From NCBI RefSeq assembly GCF_020687045.1, contig NZ_JAJEPW010000052.1, positions 1-20,447 of the forward strand: 20,447 nucleotides of DNA. The letters run 5' to 3'. The position numbers and the translations under genes are program-made. The DNA is from Vescimonas cirricatena. GTDB lineage: Bacteria; Bacillota; Clostridia; Oscillospirales; Oscillospiraceae. Positions 6,610 to 13,661 of this stretch are shown here, piece after piece; the stretch's first letter is position 1; each line of letters opens with the position of its first letter. Below the pieces are notes generated by a model. It had not been told where the DNA came from. It did no database searches and worked only from the letters and a program-made list of their open reading frames with translations.

Positions 6610-7592
6610 AAACACAAATCCAACAGAACAGGAGGTACACCACCATACAACTTGACATCATTCATACCGGCGATTGCCTTAAAATCTTGAAAACTCTGCC
6701 CGATGACAGCGTTCATTGCTGTGTGACGTCCCCTCCGTATTACGCGCTCCGCGATTACGGCATGGAGGCTCAGATCGGCAGAGAGACAACGCCGAAGGAA
6801 TATATCTCGCGCCTGACGGAAGTGTTTACCGAAGTCAGGCGCGTTTTGCGTCCGGATGGAACGCTCTGGCTGAACATCTCGGACACCTACGCCGGAAAAG
6901 GCAATCAGGGAGATTTTATTGACCCGAAGAACCCCAACGGCAGAAACGGTCAGGCTGTGGCTCTCAACAACAAGGTTGAGGGCTGCAAGCCGAAAGACAT
7001 GATCGGCATTCCGTGGATGCTGGCTTTTGCCCTCCGCGATACCGGATGGTATCTGCGCAACGACATCATCTGGATGAAGGATAACCCCATGCCGGAGAGC
7101 GTCAAAGACCGCTGCGCCCGCTGCTACGAGCATATTTTCCTGTTCTCCAAGTCGAAGAAGTATTTCTTTGACTACAAGGCGATCTCAGAGCCGATTGCTC
7201 CCGCAACGGCAGAACGCCTCAAGCGCGGCATGAAGGGCGGCAACAAATACGGCAAGACCGTTCCCGGTCAGCCTCAGCCGCAGTCCATCAACCGCCCGCG
7301 TGAGCATGGCGAGATCAAGGACGCAGACATCAATCCGCTCCGCAACAAGCGCGACGTCTGGAAGATCAACACCGTCCCCTTCAAGGGCGGTCACTATGCC
7401 GCCTACCCTCCAAAGCTGGTTGAGACCTGTCTGCTTGCCGGTTGTCCCGAAGGCGGTATTGTGCTTGACCCGTTCATGGGAAGCGGCACAACCGGCATGG
7501 TTGCCTCACAGATGGGGCGTCATTTCGTCGGCATCGAGCTGAATCCGGCGTACACCGAGCTTGCCTACAAGCGGATTGGGGGTGAAATCTAA
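6606..7592 (+). CDS. Beta-class site-specific DNA methyltransferase
   Basis: This 328-residue enzyme (if started at ATG 6606) methylates an exocyclic amino group of DNA. The catalytic motif IV TSPPYY is at about residues 41-46, and the SAM-binding motif I (LDPFMGSGTTG) is near 287-297. The IV-before-I order defines the beta class. SPPY favours N4-cytosine, but some N6-adenine enzymes share it. The target-recognition region lies between the motifs. No restriction enzyme is adjacent. The start is unsettled: 6564 and 6606 are in-frame ATGs lacking a good ribosome site, whereas a perfect AGGAGG at 6630-6635 precedes an in-frame ATA at 6645, just before the conserved IQLDIIHTGDCL. The stop overlaps the next gene's ATG by one base. 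Confidence 0.88.
   Translation: METQIQQNRRYTTIQLDIIHTGDCLKILKTLPDDSVHCCVTSPPYYALRDYGMEAQIGRETTPKEYISRLTEVFTEVRRVLRPDGTLWLNISDTYAGKGNQGDFIDPKNPNGRNGQAVALNNKVEGCKPKDMIGIPWMLAFALRDTGWYLRNDIIWMKDNPMPESVKDRCARCYEHIFLFSKSKKYFFDYKAISEPIAPATAERLKRGMKGGNKYGKTVPGQPQPQSINRPREHGEIKDADINPLRNKRDVWKINTVPFKGGHYAAYPPKLVETCLLAGCPEGGIVLDPFMGSGTTGMVASQMGRHFVGIELNPAYTELAYKRIGGEI
6630..6635 (+). promoter_or_regulatory. Shine-Dalgarno site before a possible ATA start
   Basis: AGGAGG is positioned 9 bases ahead of ATA 6645, in the methyltransferase frame. No ATG, GTG or TTG lies in that frame at suitable spacing. Either ATA is used as a weak start, or the site is accidental and translation starts at 6606 or 6564. 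Confidence 0.4.
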
Positions 7593-9799
7593 TGGCGAAG
7601 GAACCGGAACTTAAAGCCCGCGACAAGGTAGTCGTGCGGATGACACGAGACGGCGCGGTCGAGAAAAACCTGACGGCTGGCACCGAACAGCGTGTGTCAA
7701 AGAGGCTGGAAGATGCAGAGCTGGTGAAGCCCGCTGAGACAGCCGAGCCTTCCGAGGCACTTTCACCGGAGGAACAGAAAAAGGTGCAGATGCGCCGTCA
7801 GCAGCGTCAGTTTCAGGCGGAACACGCTGAGGATAACAACACGCAGCCGTCCTCTGAAACGTCTGTCACAGAAGAGAAAAAGCCGGAAAATCCACCCCAG
7901 AATGTACCTGAACCGCTGCCCTCGTCGGAAACATCGTTCAAGCCCCCTGTTTTGGAGCAGCGCGGCGTTTCTTCTCATACCGGCACAGTGATTGCCGAAA
8001 CAGTTGTCACGCACAAGCTGCGCAAGACCTCTGCGGTGGAGGCAGTGGATGCGGATGCTATTCTCACTCAAGCGGCGGAAACCGCCTCTGCAAAGCCGGT
8101 CTCGGACGATGCCGCCCCGCCCACGAAGCGGGTGCAGAAGCTCGAAAGGAAGTCCGAGAAGGCGCATGAGCGTCTGGATGCCGCCCGTGAAAAGCTGCCC
8201 ACGCACAAGGTTCTCAAGAAAGAGCGCGTCTTCGATGAAGAGACCGGCAAGGGCAAAACACGCCTTCATTTTGAGGATGAGCTGAAAAAGCCCAAAGGCA
8301 AAGGCAAGCTGCAATTTGAAGCAGATAAAACCGTCCGCAAGGTCGGTGACACCCTCGTCTCCGGCATTCACGGCAAAATCCATGAGGTCGAGCAGGAAAA
8401 CTCAGCGGTTGAGGCGGCGCATAAAACGGAGATCGCCGCTGAGACTGCCGCTCGGCATTTCAGCCATCATCGGGAAAGCAGCGTCAACAAGCCTTATGAG
8501 AAGGTCTCCAAGCTGGAACACAAGGCTGATGTCGCTGATGCAAAGCTCCAATATGAGAAAAATCAGCAGGAGCATCCTGAGATGAAGAAGCAGAACATGA
8601 ACAAGCACTATCAGAAGCAGAACATCAAGAAGGAATATGCCGCCGCTCGAAATGCCGGTTCTCAGACCGCCGGGACTGCCACAAAGAATACCGGCAAGAA
8701 GCTCGGTGAGAAGGCGTCCGACAAGATCAAGGAGTTCTTTGAGAAGAACAAGAAGGTCTTCATCTGGATCGGCGTCGGAATTGCCCTTCTCGTTTTGCTC
8801 GGTGCCGGAATCAGCTCGTGTTCGATGCTCACCTCTACCGGCTCGTCGGTTATCGCTTCCTCTTATCTCAGTGAGGATGACGCGATGCTGGGCGCGGAGG
8901 CGCAGTATTGCCGGATGGAGCAAGAGTTGCAACGCTATCTGGATAACTACGAAAGCACCCATGACTATGACAAGTATCACTTTGATCTGGACGATATTGA
9001 GCATGACCCCTATGTGCTGATCTCCATTCTCTCGGCTCTCCATGAGGGCGAGTTCACGCTGGATGAGGTGCAGGGTACGCTTCAAATGCTGTTTGAGAAG
9101 CAGTACATCCTCACCGAAGAGGTCATCGTCGAAACCAGATACCGCACGGAGACCGACACATGGACGGATGCAGACGGCAACACGCACACGGAAACCTATC
9201 GCGTCTCGTATGACTACTACATCTGCAACGTGAAGCTCGAAAACTTCAACCTCTCCCATGTCCCGGTCTACATCATGGGGCAGGAACAGCTCTCCATGTA
9301 TGCGACGTATATGTCTGTGCTGGGCAACCGTGAGGATCTGTTCGGTGACTCTCCCTATGTGGACAAGTACATCACCAATCCTCCCGCCGACTACGATGTC
9401 AACCCGGAATACTTGAACGACGAGAAGTTTGCGACACTGATCACCGAGGCGGAAAAGTATCTCGGCTATCCGTATGTGTGGGGCGGCTCCAATCCCGACA
9501 CATCCTTCGACTGCTCCGGCTTCGTCAGCTACGTTCTCACAAACAGCGGACTTGTGAATACCGGGCGGTTGGGCGCACAGGGACTTTACAACGTCTGTAC
9601 GTCGGTTTCAAAGGCGAATGCACAGCCCGGTGATCTCATCTTTTTCGTCGGGACGTATGACACCCCCGGCGTGTCTCACGTCGGCATCTACGTTGGTGAT
9701 GGCGTCATGATCCACTGCGGCGATCCCATTCAGTACACATCTATCAACTCTTCCTATTGGCAGCAGCATTTCTACGCCTTCGGAAGACCCGCCTATTAA
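7592..9799 (+). CDS. CD1108-like membrane-anchored NlpC/P60 peptidoglycan hydrolase
   Basis: This 735-residue protein would cut cell-wall peptides so that the conjugation channel can cross the peptidoglycan. Residues 1-385 form a long, charged, low-complexity cytoplasmic region rich in Lys, Glu and Ala, with coiled-coil-like repeats. One membrane helix follows at about 389-412 (VFIWIGVGIALLVLLGAGIS). The extracellular part ends in a C-terminal NlpC/P60 domain at about 610-735. The catalytic Cys is 641 (FDCSGF), His 696 (SHVGIYVG) is the likely second residue, and His 708 (MIHCGD) the third. There is no SLT lysozyme domain; instead a central domain occupies about 420-600. Start ATG 7592 overlaps the methyltransferase stop (TAATG). 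This arrangement is typical of clostridial conjugative elements. Confidence 0.9.
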   Translation: MAKEPELKARDKVVVRMTRDGAVEKNLTAGTEQRVSKRLEDAELVKPAETAEPSEALSPEEQKKVQMRRQQRQFQAEHAEDNNTQPSSETSVTEEKKPENPPQNVPEPLPSSETSFKPPVLEQRGVSSHTGTVIAETVVTHKLRKTSAVEAVDADAILTQAAETASAKPVSDDAAPPTKRVQKLERKSEKAHERLDAAREKLPTHKVLKKERVFDEETGKGKTRLHFEDELKKPKGKGKLQFEADKTVRKVGDTLVSGIHGKIHEVEQENSAVEAAHKTEIAAETAARHFSHHRESSVNKPYEKVSKLEHKADVADAKLQYEKNQQEHPEMKKQNMNKHYQKQNIKKEYAAARNAGSQTAGTATKNTGKKLGEKASDKIKEFFEKNKKVFIWIGVGIALLVLLGAGISSCSMLTSTGSSVIASSYLSEDDAMLGAEAQYCRMEQELQRYLDNYESTHDYDKYHFDLDDIEHDPYVLISILSALHEGEFTLDEVQGTLQMLFEKQYILTEEVIVETRYRTETDTWTDADGNTHTETYRVSYDYYICNVKLENFNLSHVPVYIMGQEQLSMYATYMSVLGNREDLFGDSPYVDKYITNPPADYDVNPEYLNDEKFATLITEAEKYLGYPYVWGGSNPDTSFDCSGFVSYVLTNSGLVNTGRLGAQGLYNVCTSVSKANAQPGDLIFFVGTYDTPGVSHVGIYVGDGVMIHCGDPIQYTSINSSYWQQHFYAFGRPAY

Positions 9800-9815
9800 A
9801 AGAAAGGAGTTTTGC

Positions 9816-10052
9816 ATGAATCCCAAGTATCAGAAAGTCCTCTCCGACATCGAGAAGGCTGAAAAGAAGAAGTCCGAAATCGAAGGACAGCTCAAGGAGC
9901 TGTACGACAAGAAGACGGAGCTGGAAAACCTTGAAATCATCAACACCGTGCGCTCTATGGTGATGGACAAGGATCAGATCATGGCGTTCCTGTCTTCCAT
10001 GAAGGGCGGCACCAAGCCCGCTGAAAATACGGAGGTAATCGACAATGCGTAA
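9816..10052 (+). CDS. DUF4315 family small coiled-coil protein
   Basis: This 78-residue, highly charged protein is mostly predicted coiled coil (residues 5-45, rich in Lys and Glu) and is recognisable as DUF4315. It occurs between the NlpC/P60 hydrolase and the DUF4366 protein in many elements. Its function is unknown; a structural or adaptor role in the transfer apparatus is a guess from the neighbourhood. AAAGGAG lies about 8 bases before the ATG. Its last eight bases overlap the DUF4366 gene. Confidence 0.88.
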   Translation: MNPKYQKVLSDIEKAEKKKSEIEGQLKELYDKKTELENLEIINTVRSMVMDKDQIMAFLSSMKGGTKPAENTEVIDNA

Positions 10053-10824
10053 GAAGTTTCGTTTTCTGACCATCCTTGCGGTCTGCGTCATGGTTCTGTC
10101 CTGCTTCTCTGTCACGGCGTTTGCCTACGCCGATGATACCGAGCAGAACCTTCCCGTTACGGATGCAACCCAGCCGGAACAGCAGCCCGCAGTCACTCCC
10201 GCCACTGAAAAGCCGAAGGGTGAGCCGATTGACGATGAGGGCAACGCCTACACCCGCGACTTGCTCTATGACAAGGCAACCAACAAGCAGTTCATCACTG
10301 TTCAGACGAAGAACGGCAACACCTTCTTCATTGTCATCGACTACGATGCGCCCATCAACGAGGATGAGGAACAGTATCAGACGTACTTCCTCAACATGGT
10401 CGATGAAAGCGACCTGCTTGCGCTGCTGGATGAAGATACTGCGGCTGCGCTGACCACCTGTAACTGCAAAGAAAAATGTGCTGCCGGTCAGGTCAACACC
10501 GACTGCCCGGTCTGCAAGAATAACATGAGCGAATGCACCGGCACAGCTCCCGTTATGCCTGAGCCGGACAAGGATGCAGAAACCGACGTTCCTGCTCCCA
10601 AGCCCGAAAAGAAATCCAATGTCGGTATGGTTCTTATCGTCTTCGTCCTTGTTGGAGCTGCGGGCGCGGCGTATTACTACATCAAGTTCGTCAAGGGCAG
10701 AAAGCCCAAGGATGAGGATATGGACTTCTTCGATGATGAAGGCTACGAGGAAGAGCCGTACATCAACGAGGATGAAGAGCCGCAGATTGCGGAGGATGCT
10801 GAAACGGATGGTGATGAAGATTGA
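10045..10824 (+). CDS. DUF4366 family single-pass envelope protein
   Basis: This 259-residue protein has an N-terminal signal peptide (basic RKKFRF, hydrophobic core, likely cleavage after AFA near residue 27). It then has a Pro/Thr/Glu-rich linker, an extracellular domain containing a Cys cluster (CNCKEKC, later CPVCKNNMSEC), a membrane helix (VGMVLIVFVLVGAAGAAYYY, about 193-212) and a very acidic cytoplasmic tail. The domain order fits DUF4366 of clostridial conjugative elements. It is probably exported and anchored in the membrane with the Cys-rich domain outside, as part of the mating apparatus. Its start overlaps the DUF4315 stop, and its stop overlaps the topB TTG start, indicating coupled translation. 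Confidence 0.88.
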   Translation: MRKKFRFLTILAVCVMVLSCFSVTAFAYADDTEQNLPVTDATQPEQQPAVTPATEKPKGEPIDDEGNAYTRDLLYDKATNKQFITVQTKNGNTFFIVIDYDAPINEDEEQYQTYFLNMVDESDLLALLDEDTAAALTTCNCKEKCAAGQVNTDCPVCKNNMSECTGTAPVMPEPDKDAETDVPAPKPEKKSNVGMVLIVFVLVGAAGAAYYYIKFVKGRKPKDEDMDFFDDEGYEEEPYINEDEEPQIAEDAETDGDED

Positions 10825-12890
10825 TCTTAGTCATTGCTGAAAAGCCCAGCGTTGCCCAGTCCATCGCAAAGGTGTTGGGCGCGACGTCCCGCAAGGACGG
10901 CTACATGGAGGGCGGCAATTACATCGTTTCGTGGTGCTTCGGTCATCTGGTGGAGCTGGCAGACGCCAGCTCCTACAATGAGCGGTATGCCAAGTGGCGG
11001 TATGACGATCTCCCCATTGTTCCGGAAAGCTGGATGTTCGAGGTCACGAAGGACAAAGCACAGCAGTTCAAGGTGCTGTCCGCTCTCATGAAGGACAAGC
11101 GCGTCACCGAGCTGGTCTGCGCAACCGATGCAGGACGCGAGGGTGAGCTGATCTTCCGGCTGGTCTACGACAAAGCCGGATGCACCAAGTCCTTCAAGCG
11201 TCTGTGGATCAGCTCGTTGGAGGACTCCGCCATCCGCGAAGGCTTCACCCATCTCCGGGACGGCAAGGAATATGACCGTCTCTATGAAGCGGCACTCAGC
11301 CGCTCGAAGGCGGACTGGATTGTCGGTATCAACGGCACCCGCCTGTTTACCACGCTCTATCACAAGAAGCTGGTGGTTGGGCGCGTCCAGACGCCGACCC
11401 TTGCAATGCTGGTGGAGCGCGACGGGAAAATCTCCACGTTCCAGAAGGAGAAGTATTTCAACGTCCATGTCGGCAAGGGCGATCTGACCGCCGATCTGGA
11501 AAAGGTTAAAACCGAAGAGGAAGCAAAAAGAATTGCGGCGGCTTGCGAGAAAAAGCAAGCCGTCGTTTCTTCTCTCAAGCGGGAGACGAAAACCGTCAAT
11601 CCTCCGAGGCTCTATGATCTGACCACCTTGCAGCGCGAGGCAAACCGATATTACGGCTTCACCGCCCAGCAGACGCTCGATCTCGTACAAACACTCTACG
11701 AAAAGAATCTCCTGACCTATCCGCGCACGGACAGCCAGTTCATCACGGACGATATGGAGGACACCGCCCGTCAGGTTATTTCTATCGTCTGCCGCCAGCT
11801 TCCGCTTTTCTCCGGTGTTTCGGTTACTCCGGACATTGCCCGCGTAACCGACAACAGCAAGGTCACAGATCACCATGCCATTCTCCCGACCGTCCAGCTT
11901 GAAAAGCAGGATGTTTTCGCGCTTCCTCAGTCGGAACAGAAAATCCTCAATCTTGTCGGGATGCGCCTTCTGTGTGCGACCGGAGAGAAGCACACCTACG
12001 CAGAAACGCAGATCACGCTCTCCTGCGAGGGCTATGCGTTCATAACCAAGGGCAAGACCGTCGTTCAAAACGGCTGGAAAGCCGTCGAAGAGCTGTTCAA
12101 GGCTTCCCTCAAGACGAAGGAAAAGGACGATCCCGTAAAGTCCCTGCCCGAAGTCCACGAGGGCGATGTTCTGGAGGGTGTGTCTGCCAGTATCACCGAA
12201 CACTTCACAACGCCTCCGAAGCAGTACACGGAAGATACGCTCCTGTCTGCAATGGAGACTGCCGGAAATGATCAGTTCGACGATGACACCGAGAAGAAAG
12301 GTCTTGGAACACCCGCGACCCGCGCCGGTATCATTGAGAAGCTGGTGAAATCCGGCTTTGCAGAGCGTAAAGGCAAATCCCTCATTCCCACGAAGGACGG
12401 CTGCAACCTTGTCTGTGTTCTGCCGGAACAGATCACCTCTCCCGCAATGACAGCAGAATGGGAAAACACGCTCATGGAGATTGAGCGCGGCAATGCGGAT
12501 GCAGACGCCTTCCTCAGCGGCATTGTCCGGATGACCGGCGACCTCGTGAAAGCCTACCCGTTTCTCTCCGATGCCGAAGCCCAGCGTTTCGGCACGGGCA
12601 AGGAGGAAATCGGCAAATGTCCCCGCTGCGGCTCTCCGGTCTACGTCGGCAAGGGCAATTTCTACTGCTCGAACAAGGAATGCTCCTTCTGCCTGTGGGA
12701 AGACAACAAGTTCTTTTCCAGCAAGAAAAAGAAGCTGACCAAGAAGATTGCAAAGGAGCTGCTGGACAAGGGCTGGTGCCGCGTGACCGGGCTTTACACG
12801 CCGAAGAAGCCTCAGCTCTATGATGCGGTGATTCGTCTGGATGACAGCGGCGGCAAATACGTCAGCTTCAAGATGGAGTTTGAGCGATGA
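10821..12890 (+). CDS. topB: DNA topoisomerase III (type IA)
   Basis: This 689-residue type IA topoisomerase cuts and rejoins single DNA strands and probably resolves intermediates during transfer or replication of the element. The N-terminal TOPRIM domain begins at once (ILVIAEKPSVAQSIAKVLG, Glu 7) and includes ATDAGREGELIF (Asp 103). The active-site Tyr 300 lies in LLTYPRTDSQFI. The C-terminus carries a zinc-ribbon (Cys 600, 603, 617, 622). Start is TTG 10821, overlapping the DUF4366 stop; no nearer ATG preserves the TOPRIM motif. The ATGA overlap at 12887-12890 couples it to the next gene. Family members are standard in clostridial elements. A terminator-like hairpin lies within the gene at 11537-11564. 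Confidence 0.95.
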   Translation: MILVIAEKPSVAQSIAKVLGATSRKDGYMEGGNYIVSWCFGHLVELADASSYNERYAKWRYDDLPIVPESWMFEVTKDKAQQFKVLSALMKDKRVTELVCATDAGREGELIFRLVYDKAGCTKSFKRLWISSLEDSAIREGFTHLRDGKEYDRLYEAALSRSKADWIVGINGTRLFTTLYHKKLVVGRVQTPTLAMLVERDGKISTFQKEKYFNVHVGKGDLTADLEKVKTEEEAKRIAAACEKKQAVVSSLKRETKTVNPPRLYDLTTLQREANRYYGFTAQQTLDLVQTLYEKNLLTYPRTDSQFITDDMEDTARQVISIVCRQLPLFSGVSVTPDIARVTDNSKVTDHHAILPTVQLEKQDVFALPQSEQKILNLVGMRLLCATGEKHTYAETQITLSCEGYAFITKGKTVVQNGWKAVEELFKASLKTKEKDDPVKSLPEVHEGDVLEGVSASITEHFTTPPKQYTEDTLLSAMETAGNDQFDDDTEKKGLGTPATRAGIIEKLVKSGFAERKGKSLIPTKDGCNLVCVLPEQITSPAMTAEWENTLMEIERGNADADAFLSGIVRMTGDLVKAYPFLSDAEAQRFGTGKEEIGKCPRCGSPVYVGKGNFYCSNKECSFCLWEDNKFFSSKKKKLTKKIAKELLDKGWCRVTGLYTPKKPQLYDAVIRLDDSGGKYVSFKMEFER
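11537..11564 (+). repeat. Terminator-like hairpin inside topB
   Basis: Ten-base arms (11537-11546 with 11555-11564, one G-U pair) enclose an A-rich 8-base loop and are followed by GTTTCTTCT. The T tract is broken, so at most this would be a weak or regulated pause site. Confidence 0.4.
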
Positions 12891-13645
12891 CCCGCCCAAA
12901 GTATGTTGCTTCATGTAGCGGAGGCAAAGACAGCGTAGCGACGCTCCTGCTGGCTGCACAGCACAATGAGCCGCTGGACGAGGCGGTTTTCAGTGAGGTC
13001 ATGTTCGACAAAAACACAAGCGGCGAAGTCCCGGAACACCGGGACTTCATTTATGACCGGCTCAAGCCCTTCTGCGAAAAGGAGCTGGGCATCAAGTTCA
13101 CCATTCTCCATGCGGACAAGACCTACGATGAGGTGTTCCATCATGTCATCACCCGCGGACCGCACAAGGGCGAGGTTCGCGGTTTTGCGTGGGCCGGGAT
13201 GTGCGCGGTCAATCGGGACTGCAAAATCCCGCCCGTCCGAAAGTACAATGCCGCGCTTTCTCCGGACACCGTGAGCTATGTCGGCATCGCGGAGGATGAA
13301 CCCAAACGCCTTGCGCGTCTGGACGGCGTGAAGAAGGTCAGTCTGCTTGCCAAGTACGGCATGACCGAGGTTGACGCCTACAAGCTCTGTCAGGAACACG
13401 GGCTGCTTTCCCCAATCTACACTCACTGCCGGAGAAACGGCTGCTGGTTCTGTCCCAACGCCAGTGACTCGGAGCTGCTGCACATGGTCACAAAGCACCC
13501 GGATATGTTTGACCGGCTGATTGAATGGGAGAACGAGGATAACATCTTCCATCGTCGGATGACGCGCAGAGAAACCCCGTCTGAGGTAAAGGCTCGTTTA
13601 CTGAGCAAATCCCAGACGGGGTTTCCTTCGCCCAAAAGCAAATAA
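12887..13645 (+). CDS. PAPS-reductase/ATP-pyrophosphatase family protein with a Cys cluster
   Basis: This 252-residue protein belongs to the PAPS reductase-like PP-loop superfamily. The P-loop SGGKDS at residues 11-16 would bind and activate a nucleotide. Cysteines at 106, 112, 181, 186 and 189 (GMCAVNRDC, then HCRRNGCWFCP) could hold an iron-sulphur cluster or a zinc. Relatives include sulphate assimilation CysH, tRNA thiolases and DndC, the phosphorothioation enzyme. It is not clearly any one of these, and no dnd partners are present, so its substrate is unknown. Its ATG is fused to the topB stop (ATGA). Its 3' end contains a perfect 13-bp inverted repeat that spans codons up to seven residues from the stop. 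Confidence 0.82.
   Translation: MTRPKYVASCSGGKDSVATLLLAAQHNEPLDEAVFSEVMFDKNTSGEVPEHRDFIYDRLKPFCEKELGIKFTILHADKTYDEVFHHVITRGPHKGEVRGFAWAGMCAVNRDCKIPPVRKYNAALSPDTVSYVGIAEDEPKRLARLDGVKKVSLLAKYGMTEVDAYKLCQEHGLLSPIYTHCRRNGCWFCPNASDSELLHMVTKHPDMFDRLIEWENEDNIFHRRMTRRETPSEVKARLLSKSQTGFPSPKSK
13571..13625 (+). terminator. Terminator-like inverted repeat at the 3' end of the PAPS-reductase-like gene
   Basis: Perfect 13-base arms GAAACCCCGTCTG (13571-13583) and CAGACGGGGTTTC (13613-13625) enclose a 29-base loop that holds a smaller GCTC/GAGC stem. The element lies inside the coding region. Only a short T-rich stretch follows (TTTCCTTC), so termination may be partial. It resembles the virD4 terminator in having a CCCCGTC stem core and a structured long loop. 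Confidence 0.5.
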
Positions 13646-13661
13646 GAAATGGAGGTTTGAG

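Noticed and set aside
10827..12959. A 710-codon open frame on the minus strand opposite topB
   Set aside because: It mirrors topB, which has clear catalytic motifs. The antisense translation is low in recognisable motifs and is a by-product of codon usage.
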